From Streptomyces acidiscabies (GTDB taxonomy: Bacteria > Actinomycetota > Actinomycetes > Streptomycetales > Streptomycetaceae), in NCBI RefSeq assembly GCF_020010905.1, contig NZ_JAGJBY010000001.1, forward strand, positions 496,001 through 560,000: a stretch of DNA of 64,000 nucleotides, read 5' to 3'. A program made the position numbers and the translations under genes. Numbering within the stretch: position 1 is the stretch's first letter; every line of letters starts with the position of its first letter. Below are positions 34,066-42,613 of this stretch, in pieces. The notes below the pieces were generated by a model that saw nothing but the letters and a program-made list of their open reading frames with translations, ran no database searches and was not told where the DNA came from.

Positions 34066-35319
34066 TCAAACCACCTCAGCCTGACGAGCATGCGCAGCCA
34101 CCCCGGCCCGTACGCAGTCGAGAAGTTCGGTGACCTCGTCGTCCGTGTAGACCAGCGCCGGGAGAATCTGCACCCCGTTGACGCTGGGATGCACGATCGC
34201 CCCCGCCGCGCGGATCGCGGCGACGACCCCCGGCACCTCCTGCTGCGGCAACGGCTCTCCGCCAGGCGTCAGCAACCGGATGGACCGGAAGCAGCCGAGG
34301 CCAGTCGTCGCCGACACCAGCGGCTCAGCGGCGACCAGTTCCGCGAGCCTCTCGTCCAGCACCGCCGACAGGCGTCGCGCAGACGCGACCGCGTCGAGTC
34401 GCCGCATCTCCTCGACCGTCGCCAGAATCGCCGCGCACGTGACCGGCGTTCCCGCCTGCGTCTCCGCGTGGACGAGGATGTCGCCGGCCGCGTCGAAGGG
34501 TTCCGCGAGGGCGCTGGGCAGCAGGACGGCCGCCGCCGCTTGCGTGCCGTTCGTCAGGCCCTTTGAGGTGATGAGGAGATCCGGTGGAGCGGGCCAGCGT
34601 TGGGAGGCGAAGAAGTCTCCGGTGCGGCCGAACCCCGTGGCGACCTCGTCGGCGACCAGCAGGAACCCGTACCGGTCCCGGAGTTCGAGCAGCGTCGCCA
34701 CGTACTCCGGCGTGAGCGGCACCGCCCCACTGCCGAGCACCGGCTCCACGACGACCGCCGCGATCCGACCGCCCTGCTGGGCCGCCAACTGGGTTAGCTC
34801 GTCAACGGAGTTGGGGGCGACATGACGTACGAGCCGCTGATCGACCCCGTACACGGCCTGCCCAAGATTCTCACCGGTGAGCGCGAACCCACCGAACGTC
34901 AGGCCGTGATAACTGTCCCGCAGACCCACGACAAGCTTGCGCGCACCCTCCCCGCGCAGAGCGTGATAGTGCCGGGCCAGCTTCATCACCAGGTCGTTCG
35001 CGGCGCCGCCGGACGTCGAGAAGACGACCCGGCCGTAGTGGTCGGCGCCCGCCGCCTCGACCAGCGCCCGCGCCGCACGCCTGGCATAGACGTTCTCGTA
35101 GCGGAACACCGACAGATAGGAGGCATCGCGCAGAGCGTCAGCGCAAGCATCGGCGATCGCCTCGTTGCCGTAACCAAGGTTCACGTTCCACAAGCCGCTG
35201 GATCCGTCGAGCAGTTCACGGCCGTCCAGGAAGCGGACTCGGACACCGTCCGCCGACACGGCGCACAACTCGTCCGCACCATGCAGACGGGGTTCAAGCA
35301 GAGAGGGCCACAACATCAC
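34066..35319 (-). CDS. Class III aminotransferase of daptide type (MpaB-like)
   Basis: 417 residues. PLP-dependent: SGGAAND (104-ish), Asp224 in LLVADEVATGFGRTG and Lys253 in LLITSKGLTNG, which forms the internal aldimine. In the daptide pathway this enzyme aminates the ketone left after oxidative decarboxylation of the C-terminal Thr. ATGA overlap with the methyltransferase upstream; the dehydrogenase start follows its stop directly. Confidence 0.88.
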   Translation of the reverse strand: MMLWPSLLEPRLHGADELCAVSADGVRVRFLDGRELLDGSSGLWNVNLGYGNEAIADACADALRDASYLSVFRYENVYARRAARALVEAAGADHYGRVVFSTSGGAANDLVMKLARHYHALRGEGARKLVVGLRDSYHGLTFGGFALTGENLGQAVYGVDQRLVRHVAPNSVDELTQLAAQQGGRIAAVVVEPVLGSGAVPLTPEYVATLLELRDRYGFLLVADEVATGFGRTGDFFASQRWPAPPDLLITSKGLTNGTQAAAAVLLPSALAEPFDAAGDILVHAETQAGTPVTCAAILATVEEMRRLDAVASARRLSAVLDERLAELVAAEPLVSATTGLGCFRSIRLLTPGGEPLPQQEVPGVVAAIRAAGAIVHPSVNGVQILPALVYTDDEVTELLDCVRAGVAAHARQAEVV

Positions 35320-36113
35320 GCGACCTCCGCTTCCAGAAGTACACCGGTATGGCGGGCGGACGCAGCGGGCAAAGGGTGCCGCGCGACAACGCGCAGACCC
35401 GCCGCCGCCAGCTCCCGGGTTAGATCGTCAGGCGGCAGAACCCGGATCGCGGTGGTGAACACCGGCACCGGCCCGTCCCCCGCCGTCTCCCGCTCGGGCG
35501 CCAGAATGGTCACCTTGCGGACCTCCTGACCAGCACGCCAGTGCTCGATCATCCGATACCGCCGACCACTGGCACCCGAGGCTTCCAGGTCCAAGTCAGC
35601 ACCGTCGTCGGCCACATCGACGGTCGAGAGCAGGAACCTGCCGCCGGGTTCGAGGTGGGTACGGACGGCCGCGTAGAGCCCGGCCCGGCCGTCCGCATCG
35701 AGCAGCGAGATCGACGTGGTGCCGAGTACGACGACGGCGAAACGCGCGCCCAACTCGAAGGCGGACATATCCCCTTGGACCACCGTGCAGCGCGCCCCCA
35801 TACCCGCAGGGGCCTCGGCGAGCCGCTCCTTGAGGAGGGCCACCATGCTCTCCTTCAGCTCCAGCGCGGTGACCTCACGGCCCAGCGCGAGCAGCGGAAG
35901 CGTCAACCGCCCGGAACCGGCGGCGAGTTCGAGCACCTTGCCGGGAACGGCGCGGACGGACCGCGTCAACTCCCGGATCTCGGTGGTGTCGGCGGCGGCG
36001 AGGTCGTGGTAGACCGGGGCGCCTGCCTCGTCGTAGAGGTCATGTACGCGGGCGCGGTCGCCGTAACCGGCGAGGATCTCTCCGGCGAGGCCCGGGACGG
36101 CAAGCGTCGTCAT
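35316..36113 (-). CDS. SAM-dependent methyltransferase of daptide type (MpaM-like)
   Basis: 265 residues. Motif I VLELAAGSGRLTLPLLALG, then ALELKESMVALLKERL, QGDMSAFELG and LEPGGRFLLSTVD. In daptides this enzyme dimethylates the new C-terminal amine. The call rests on position between the recognition protein and aminotransferase genes, coupled by ATGA at both ends. Confidence 0.85.
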   Translation of the reverse strand: MTTLAVPGLAGEILAGYGDRARVHDLYDEAGAPVYHDLAAADTTEIRELTRSVRAVPGKVLELAAGSGRLTLPLLALGREVTALELKESMVALLKERLAEAPAGMGARCTVVQGDMSAFELGARFAVVVLGTTSISLLDADGRAGLYAAVRTHLEPGGRFLLSTVDVADDGADLDLEASGASGRRYRMIEHWRAGQEVRKVTILAPERETAGDGPVPVFTTAIRVLPPDDLTRELAAAGLRVVARHPLPAASARHTGVLLEAEVA

Positions 36114-37207
36114 GAGGTCGCCTCCAACACAAGTTCGGGCGAGGGGAGTTCCCCGACAACGACTCCCTTACCGGCGAAGAACGCGAGCACCCGCTCGACC
36201 TCGGCCCGGTTCGGATGCCGCGCCGCAGCCTCAGCGGCACCGAGCACCAGCACCAGTTCCGTGATCTCCGCAGCCCTGCGCCCGAGTTGGAAGGTCCGCC
36301 CGATCCCCGGCACCCTGACGTACGCCTGCTCCGCCGTCCAGCACAGAATCGGCGCCTCAGGATCGTCGACGTCCAACGCCCCCTCGAACTCCACGAGTTC
36401 AGGCACAAGCCGATGCCCGAACCCCGAAACCCGAGGCTCCGTGATACCCCGCGTCTGAAGATCGCGCAGAACATCGAGCGTCACCAAGTACCGCGCAAGC
36501 CAAGGCCGTTGGCGCACAGCATCCCCCCGCAGCGCCTCCGGCACAGCCGCACCGAGCGGAACCGCACCCGGCACCGCACCCGGCACCGCGTTCAACCGCT
36601 CCCACTCCGCACGCAGTTCAGCCGCAGAGTCACCAACGGTCCCCAGCCGCAACCCCTGCGGCGACACGGACACACCCCCGTCCCCACCCACGTACAGCCG
36701 AGTCCCCGGCCCATCCCCAGGAACCCGCGCACCAAGCGCGGAAAGATCGGCAAGCTGCACAGCCGGACTGACCGCGAAGGAAGCGAACCGCCCCTCCCCC
36801 CGAGCCGCATCGGCATCCGCGAGGAACAACTCGAAGTCCGTGACCCCGGACATCCGCACCAGCGTCGTCCCGAGCAGCGACATGTACGGGCTGACCCCGT
36901 AATCCTGGATCTGGAGGAACAGCACGTCGTCGACCGACGCGTCCCCCTCGGAACCGCTCAGCGAACCCTCGTACCCGACAACCGTGGCGTCACGGTGACC
37001 CCGCGTCTCCGGCGCGAGGACAACCGTCCCCGCCCCGACGACGTCGGAGCCGAGCAGCGCGTCCAGCCCGGCCGCGTCTTCGAGCACGACGGTGGCGGTA
37101 CCCAGCGACGACATGTCACCGCTCTCCGGCGCGGCAGCGCCCAGCGGACGCCCGGTCACCCAGGACCGCAGATGATGCCCCACCCGGGCGATCAGTTCCT
37201 CATTCAC
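36110..37207 (-). CDS. Daptide RiPP recognition protein (MpaD-like)
   Basis: 365 residues without catalytic motifs. Begins MNEELIARVGHHLRSWVTGR; the C-terminal part (ILCWTAEQAYVRVPGIGRTF, then AEITELVLVLGAAEAAARHP and VERVLAFFAGKGVVVGE) has the look of a winged-helix recognition element that binds leader peptides. Placed exactly where the recognition protein sits in daptide clusters. The family call is from synteny and general resemblance. Confidence 0.7.
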   Translation of the reverse strand: MNEELIARVGHHLRSWVTGRPLGAAAPESGDMSSLGTATVVLEDAAGLDALLGSDVVGAGTVVLAPETRGHRDATVVGYEGSLSGSEGDASVDDVLFLQIQDYGVSPYMSLLGTTLVRMSGVTDFELFLADADAARGEGRFASFAVSPAVQLADLSALGARVPGDGPGTRLYVGGDGGVSVSPQGLRLGTVGDSAAELRAEWERLNAVPGAVPGAVPLGAAVPEALRGDAVRQRPWLARYLVTLDVLRDLQTRGITEPRVSGFGHRLVPELVEFEGALDVDDPEAPILCWTAEQAYVRVPGIGRTFQLGRRAAEITELVLVLGAAEAAARHPNRAEVERVLAFFAGKGVVVGELPSPELVLEATS

Positions 37208-38180
37208 CGGAGTCTCTCCGATCCGCGCCGACCGCAGCCAGAATCTTCTTCAAGTCGTCCATTGCGGCACTGGCCCCGTAAAGCCGGCACACACCCGTCA
37301 GGTTGAGCACGATTTCATCGACCCCGGCATCCCGATACTCGTCCAGTTGCTTCACGATCTGATCGAGATTCCCGTAGACGAACGCCCCGGAATCCGCCAT
37401 GATCCGCCCGGCAGACCGAGGATCGCGTTCGGCAAAATCGATCCCCGCTTTCCCGAGCATGTCGATATAGTGCGGCGCCTGCATATGCGCGGAATTACTC
37501 GCCAGCACGAATTCGGAAACGTCCCGATCGGCCCGCTCCAGCGCCACCGGCACCATCGCGGTGATCCTCGGCGCGGCGCGACCAGCCGTACGAGCCCCCT
37601 CCCGCAGCGCGGGCCGGACGACACCGTCGAGATAGGCGGCGGGCGTCAGCCAGGTGATCGCCACGTCCGCGACCTCACCCGCGAGGCGCGCCATGCCGGG
37701 CCGCAGCACCCCGAGCCCGAGCCGCACGGGCGCGGACATCGCCGGCCCCATCCCCGCGTGGCAGGTGTAGTACTCGCCGTCGAAGTCGACCGGTTCGCCG
37801 CTGAGCAGCCCCCGTACGACCGTCATGTACTCGCGAACCGCCCCGAGCTGACTGCGGTACGGGGCGCCGAGCAGGCTCTGCTGGAGCGTCTTCGCGCCCG
37901 GCCCGAAGCCGGCCACGACCTCCTCGCCGGTCGCCATCGCCAGGGTCTTGACCTTGTGCGCGGCCTCGAAGGGGTGCCGCAGCGGCATCAGCGTGACCCC
38001 GAGTCCCGTCGGCACCCGGAATCCGGCACCGGCTGCTGCGGAGAAACTCTGGAAAGGCTCCATCAGGAGACTCTGCCCCTGCCAGAGCCTGGCGGCTCCG
38101 GTCCATTCCACCAGCGCAGCGAAAGGAAGAACCTGTTCCGTCCGGCGCGGCAGGAATGGCACCAATATCGAGTAGTCCAT
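37200..38180 (-). CDS. LLM-class flavin-dependent oxidoreductase
   Basis: 326 residues, first gene of the operon, ATG 38180 after GGGGGGAATGA. Luciferase-like TIM barrel: LGVTLMPLRHPFEAAHKVKT, GEEVVAGFGPG, VRRxL-type helix YMTVVRGLLSGEPVDFDGEY and the C-terminal DEIVLNLTG. Uses FMN or F420. It overlaps the MpaD-like gene by eight bases, so it belongs to the pathway; substrate unknown, possibly a peptide side chain or the aminated terminus. Confidence 0.85.
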   Translation of the reverse strand: MDYSILVPFLPRRTEQVLPFAALVEWTGAARLWQGQSLLMEPFQSFSAAAGAGFRVPTGLGVTLMPLRHPFEAAHKVKTLAMATGEEVVAGFGPGAKTLQQSLLGAPYRSQLGAVREYMTVVRGLLSGEPVDFDGEYYTCHAGMGPAMSAPVRLGLGVLRPGMARLAGEVADVAITWLTPAAYLDGVVRPALREGARTAGRAAPRITAMVPVALERADRDVSEFVLASNSAHMQAPHYIDMLGKAGIDFAERDPRSAGRIMADSGAFVYGNLDQIVKQLDEYRDAGVDEIVLNLTGVCRLYGASAAMDDLKKILAAVGADRRDSGE

Positions 38181-38454
38181 TCATTCCCCCCGGACGGTGA
38201 CTTCCGACTCTGGCATCGGCTGCTGACGTCGTGAATATTTCCAGAGCGATCTGTGCCCACGCAATGGCTTTCGCTGCAACTTGGTGCAGGAATCCCTTGC
38301 AGAAAACTGCCGGACCCCACTGCCCGACTCCATTGCCCGACCCCACTGCCGGACCCCGGCAGCCCGGCACCCGCGCACACTGCCGACCCCCCACCTCACC
38401 CCCGCCCGCCCCCGCCGCCGATGATGGTCCGCAGGACGAGGGGGGCGGGTACGC
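38181..38454. promoter_or_regulatory. Divergent promoter region of the RiPP operon
   Basis: Only non-coding DNA between the operon start and the membrane protein gene. It must hold the operon promoter; a somewhat AT-richer stretch at 38222-38290 is the likeliest place. A short tandem repeat follows (38309-38360). I cannot mark -35 or -10 boxes with confidence. Confidence 0.55.
38309..38360. repeat. Four tandem 13-bp repeats
   Basis: Units GCCGGACCCCACT, GCCCGACTCCATT, GCCCGACCCCACT and GCCGGACCCCGGC in direct array. Could be a regulator-binding array or replication slippage. Confidence 0.75.
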
Positions 38455-39204
38455 ATGCCGGTGACCGGAACGGCCTGGGGCAAGACCAAGAGGCAGTTCA
38501 GCGCGAGGCGTGCCCGGGTGAGGGGCGCCCTCCTCGTCCTGCTGGCGGGGGCACCGGCGGCCCTCGCCTGGGTGGTGTTCACGGTGTGGATGCCGTCGTC
38601 GGCGGACGAGTACGCCGCGTACCGCGCGACGAGCGTGTGCGACGGCCCGGTCCGGGCGGGGGACGACTGCCTGCGGGACGTCCCGATGCGGGTCGACAAG
38701 GTCAAGCGGCATCGCAAAGGCAGCAGGGACATGACGGCGACGACGACCGAGGCCCCGTTCTGGACGTACGAGACGTCCTTCGGCGCCGACGGCCCCCTCG
38801 CGGACGGGCTGCACAAGGGCGACGAGATCACCGGTACGACCTGGCGGGACCACCTCGTCGGGATCGCGAAGGGCGAGGTCCGCCAGCACACCACGGACGA
38901 GCCCCGCGACGAACCCCAGCCGCAAGCGGCGATCGGCACGTACGACGCCCTCCTCGCCGGGCTCCTCCTCACCATCGGCACGGTCCGCCTCGTACGCCCC
39001 CGCAAGCACCCCCGTTTCCTGCCGTCGCCGTACCCGCGCCGGCTCGCCCTGAGCGTGGGCGCCGTATCGGGCGTCGTGGGGATCGTCGGGCTCGCGACCC
39101 GTATGCCGTGGTGGCTGACCCCGCCCCTGATCGTGCTGGTCTCGGCGCCGGTGGTGCACCTGATCCTGAACTGGACCGACGAGCCCAAGCTGGAACTGAC
39201 CTGA
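38455..39204 (+). CDS. Membrane protein, unknown function
   Basis: 249 residues, GAGGGGGG upstream of ATG 38455. One N-terminal helix (LLVLLAGAPAALAWVVFTVW), an external domain with two cysteines (SVCDGPVRAGDDCLRDVPM), then three helices (LLAGLLLTIGTVRLV onward). Resembles a common Streptomyces membrane family without known function. Divergent from the RiPP operon. Confidence 0.75.
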   Translation: MPVTGTAWGKTKRQFSARRARVRGALLVLLAGAPAALAWVVFTVWMPSSADEYAAYRATSVCDGPVRAGDDCLRDVPMRVDKVKRHRKGSRDMTATTTEAPFWTYETSFGADGPLADGLHKGDEITGTTWRDHLVGIAKGEVRQHTTDEPRDEPQPQAAIGTYDALLAGLLLTIGTVRLVRPRKHPRFLPSPYPRRLALSVGAVSGVVGIVGLATRMPWWLTPPLIVLVSAPVVHLILNWTDEPKLELT

Positions 39205-39278
39205 CCGGGCACGGAATGTCGGGTCCGGCCCCCCGTCCCCTTCCTACCGTGAACCCGTAACCAGGAAGGACACCGGAC

Positions 39279-40157
39279 ATGCTGGAGCACCTCAACCGGG
39301 CGATGGACCACATCGAGGCCCGCCTCGACCAGGACATCGACGCCGCCGACCTCGCGAGGATCGCCCTGACCTCCGAGTACCACCTGCGCCGCCTCTTCTC
39401 GGCCCTCGCGGGCCAGCCCCTCTCGGAGTACATCCGGCGCAGGCGGCTGACCGTGGCGGGCGCGGAGGTGCTCGCGGGCGGGCGGACGCTCCTCGACATC
39501 GCGACGACGTACGGCTACGGCTCGGGCGAGTCCTTCGCACGGGCGTTCCGCGCGATGCACGGCGTGGGCCCGGGCGAGGCCCGCCGTACGGGTGCGGCGC
39601 TGTGCTCCCAGCCCCGGCTGTCCTTCCGGCTCGTCGTCGAAGGGAGCAGCAGCATGCGGTACCGGATCGTGGAGAAGGGGGAGTTCCGGGTGGTGGGGAG
39701 GAGGGCCCGGGTGCCGCTCGTGCACGAGGGCGTCAACCCGGCGATCGCCGAGTTCATCCGGGGGATCGGGGCGGAGACGATGGCCCGCGTCACGGCGTTG
39801 TCCGACGAGGAGCCGTACGGCGTCGTAGGCGTCAGCGACCAGCTCGACCCGAGCCGGGCGGAGGGCACCGAACTCGACTACTACCACGGCGTGTTGACGT
39901 CGCCGGGGCGGGAGATCCCCGAGGATCTGGACGTCCTCACGGTCCCTGCCGGGACGTGGGCGGTGTTCGAGAACTCGGGGGCGTTCCCGCTGGCGTTGCA
40001 GTACCTGTGGCGGGACGTGTTCACGCAGTGGTTCCCGTCGAATCCGTACGAGAGCCGGCCGGGGCCGGAGATTCTGCGGGTCGCTCTGCGGGAGGCGGGG
40101 GCGGAGGCGGACGCGGCGCTGTGGATTCCGGTGGATCGGATGGGGTCGGGGTCGTAG
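39279..40157 (+). CDS. AraC-type regulator with GyrI-like effector domain (Rob/SoxS type)
   Basis: 292 residues, ATG 39279 after GGAAGGA. N-terminal AraC HTH (ADLARIALTSEYHLRRLFSA, then GYGSGESFARAFRAMHGVGP). C-terminal GyrI-like/bacterial transcription activator effector-binding domain (VLTVPAGTWAVFENSGAFP). Such proteins sense small hydrophobic compounds. A strong terminator follows. Confidence 0.92.
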   Translation: MLEHLNRAMDHIEARLDQDIDAADLARIALTSEYHLRRLFSALAGQPLSEYIRRRRLTVAGAEVLAGGRTLLDIATTYGYGSGESFARAFRAMHGVGPGEARRTGAALCSQPRLSFRLVVEGSSSMRYRIVEKGEFRVVGRRARVPLVHEGVNPAIAEFIRGIGAETMARVTALSDEEPYGVVGVSDQLDPSRAEGTELDYYHGVLTSPGREIPEDLDVLTVPAGTWAVFENSGAFPLALQYLWRDVFTQWFPSNPYESRPGPEILRVALREAGAEADAALWIPVDRMGSGS

Positions 40158-40159
40158 AA

Positions 40160-40195
40160 GAGGGGGCGAGCCCTTGTTTCTGGGCTCGCCCCCTC
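40160..40195. terminator. Terminator hairpin between convergent genes
   Basis: GAGGGGGCGAGCCC pairs perfectly with GGGCTCGCCCCCTC around TTGTTTCT, starting three bases after the AraC stop. Works as a bidirectional terminator. Confidence 0.85.
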
Positions 40196-40342
40196 ACCCG
40201 TCAGAACATCGACGCCACGTCCTCCAACTCCCTCCTGGGCTTCGGCGAGACAACGAACTTCAGCAAATTCTTCGCGAGGATGACGGGGGTTGTGCCAGGT
40301 GACTTCAGGGTGGTGCACGGGAGGGGGGGTACCGGCGTGAGG

Positions 40343-40849
40343 CTAGGCGGTCGACACCTGGACCGGCCGGCACAGGGAGGACCACGAAGGCAGTTCCCGC
40401 GCGATGCGCTCATGGTCCGTACCCGAATAGTCGGGCGGGACATCGCCGATCCCGTCCACTTCCAGGACGTAGAAATCGGCCTGCGAGCCCACGACCTCAA
40501 GCCGCGCGGCAGGGAAGAAATCGAACCTCGCGCGAAATACGCCGGCAGCTGGATCGGGCAGCCCGGACACCACGGTCAACGCCGCGAACGGAACCGGCAC
40601 CACCGAGGAACTCCACGCGAAGGAACGCAGCCCCCGCACGACGAGCAGCGCGGCGTTCCCGGCGTCGAACTGCAACGAGGTACGCAGCTCGAAGAGGAGC
40701 GCGGCCGTCGAAGTCAGCGGGCACACACGCGAGTCGAGCAACTGAGCTTCTTGCAGAGCATCGGCCTCCCGCAGGGCATCGGGCTCGGCAGCCTGAACAG
40801 AAGCAGAAAAATCACGCCTCGACGCGACGAGGCTGTTCACTGAGGTCAT
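40343..40849 (-). CDS. Hypothetical protein
   Basis: 168 residues, ATG overlapping the VOC stop as ATGA. No known motif seen; alternating strands (NAALLVVRGLRSFAWSSSVV, ADFYVLEVDGIGDV) suggest a beta-rich fold. The 147 bp to its left (40196-40342) contain only a possible short coding fragment (see findings). Confidence 0.6.
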   Translation of the reverse strand: MTSVNSLVASRRDFSASVQAAEPDALREADALQEAQLLDSRVCPLTSTAALLFELRTSLQFDAGNAALLVVRGLRSFAWSSSVVPVPFAALTVVSGLPDPAAGVFRARFDFFPAARLEVVGSQADFYVLEVDGIGDVPPDYSGTDHERIARELPSWSSLCRPVQVSTA

Positions 40850-41226
40850 GGCGCGATCCGCCGCCGCAGCAAACAGAACTCGTTCCCCTCAGGATCGACC
40901 AGCGGATACCAGCTCTCCTCCCCGCTCTGCCCGATCTCCGCATGCCGCGCCCCGAGCCCCAACAGCCGCTCCAGCTCAGCCTGTTGATCCCGGTCCGTAG
41001 GGCTCACGTCGATGTGGAGGCGGAGTTTCACGGGACGGGCGTCGTGGGTCGGGCTGAGGACGAGTGTCGGCTGCGGGCCCCCGAACCCCGTCCCCGGCGG
41101 CCCGATCTCGATGCTCCCGTCCTCCTCCCGCCCCACCTCGACGTACCCGAGCACGTCCCCCCAGAAGGCGGCGAGCCCCTCGGGGTCGACGCAGTCGATG
41201 ACGAGTTCGCTGATCCGGCATGCCAT
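40846..41226 (-). CDS. VOC/glyoxalase family protein
   Basis: 126 residues. Begins with the VOC pattern ISELVIDCVDPEGLAAFWGD and ends WYPLVDPEGNEFCLLRRR; central LRLHIDVSP strand. VOC proteins bind metals and act as dioxygenases, lyases or binding proteins; the substrate is not evident. Cytoplasmic, coupled to the gene downstream. Confidence 0.88.
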   Translation of the reverse strand: MACRISELVIDCVDPEGLAAFWGDVLGYVEVGREEDGSIEIGPPGTGFGGPQPTLVLSPTHDARPVKLRLHIDVSPTDRDQQAELERLLGLGARHAEIGQSGEESWYPLVDPEGNEFCLLRRRIAP

Positions 41227-41356
41227 GACGGCAGTCTACGAACCCGCCGCACCTCCCTTGGCGCCCCGACCGCCCCCCGTGTGAGTGATGACTCCCGGTG
41301 TCCACAACCGCTTTCCTGGAACCCGGCGTTACCCCCCTCACGGAGCGAGTCATCGC

Positions 41357-42613
41357 ATGTCCCCCACCCCCGCCTCGGTGATCCGAGGTGTCGGCGCCTG
41401 TCTTCCCGAACTCACCGTGACGAACGAGGACTTGGTCGCGAGCGGCCTGAACACCTCGGACGACTGGATCCGGACCCGTACGGGTATCGCGGCCAGACGC
41501 CATGTCACTCCCGGTACGAGTACGGGGGACCTGGCGGCCGGAGCCGCGAAGCAAGCGCTCGCCGGTCTCCCCCCACCCCAACTCCTCATCCTGGCAACGA
41601 CAACCCCGGACCACCCCTGCCCGGCCACCGCCCCGGAAGTGGCAAGCAGACTCGGCCTGGGCACCATCCCCGCCTTCGACCTCGCAGCGGTCTGCTCCGG
41701 CTTCGTGTACGCCCTGGCCACCGCAGACGCCTGGATCCGCGCCGGCGCAGCCACCTCCGCGCTGGTCATCGGCGCGGAAACGTACTCCACGATCATCGAC
41801 CCCGCCGACCGCAACACGGCGATCCTGTTCGGCGACGGCGCCGGCGCGGTCGTCCTGAGCAGCGGCACCCGCGACGAACCCGGCGCGATCCTCGCCACCG
41901 ACCTCGGCAGCGACGGCACCGGCGCGGACCACGTGATGATCGAGGCGGGCGGCTCCCGCTGGCCCGACCCGGCGCGACTGGACGGCACGGCCGCACACAC
42001 CCTGCGGATGAAGGGCCGCGAGGTGTACGGCCAGGCCGTACGCCGCATGACGGCCTCGGCGCACCGCACGCTGGCCCAACTCGACTGGCCCACAAGCTCC
42101 GTTGGTGCCTTCATCGGCCACCAGGCCAACCAACGCATCCTCGACGCCGTCGCCGACCGCCTCGGCATCGCCGCCGAGCACCGCCACGGCAACATCCACG
42201 ACGTCGGCAACACGGCCGCCGCCTCCATCCCCCTGGTCCTCGCGGACGTCGTGGCGCGCCGCGCCGTACCGCCCGGCACCCGCACTCTCCTCACCGCGTT
42301 CGGCGGCGGCCTGACCTGGGGCTCCGCCGCGCTGACCTGGCCCGATCCGAAGAAGGAGCCTGCCATGACAACCACCGAATCCCCCGTGTACGACCACCTC
42401 GTGCACCTCCTGACGACGAAGTTCGACGTCAACTCCCCCACACCGGAAGCCACGTTCACCGACCTCGACCTCGACTCCCTCGCCGTCGTGGAGCTGTTCG
42501 TCACCCTCTCCGACCACTGGTCGATCGCCCTGCCGGACACGGAGGCGGACCCCGGGCTGACGGTCGCGGCGACGGCCGCACTGGTGGAGAAGGCGCGGAA
42601 TGAACGGAGTTGA
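41357..42613 (+). CDS. KAS III (FabH-like) fused in frame to an acyl carrier protein
   Basis: 418 residues from ATG 41357. Residues 1-335 are a ketoacyl-ACP synthase III: Cys113 in AVCSGFVYAL, His255 in GHQANQR, Asn285 in DVGNTAAAS. Instead of a stop after LTWP, the frame passes through DPKKEPA into an ACP (337-418) with the phosphopantetheine Ser in DLDLDSLAVVEL. Met337 has its own AAGAAGGAG, so the ACP may also be made alone by internal initiation. It starts a cassette of acyl-chain genes. Confidence 0.85.
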   Translation: MSPTPASVIRGVGACLPELTVTNEDLVASGLNTSDDWIRTRTGIAARRHVTPGTSTGDLAAGAAKQALAGLPPPQLLILATTTPDHPCPATAPEVASRLGLGTIPAFDLAAVCSGFVYALATADAWIRAGAATSALVIGAETYSTIIDPADRNTAILFGDGAGAVVLSSGTRDEPGAILATDLGSDGTGADHVMIEAGGSRWPDPARLDGTAAHTLRMKGREVYGQAVRRMTASAHRTLAQLDWPTSSVGAFIGHQANQRILDAVADRLGIAAEHRHGNIHDVGNTAAASIPLVLADVVARRAVPPGTRTLLTAFGGGLTWGSAALTWPDPKKEPAMTTTESPVYDHLVHLLTTKFDVNSPTPEATFTDLDLDSLAVVELFVTLSDHWSIALPDTEADPGLTVAATAALVEKARNERS

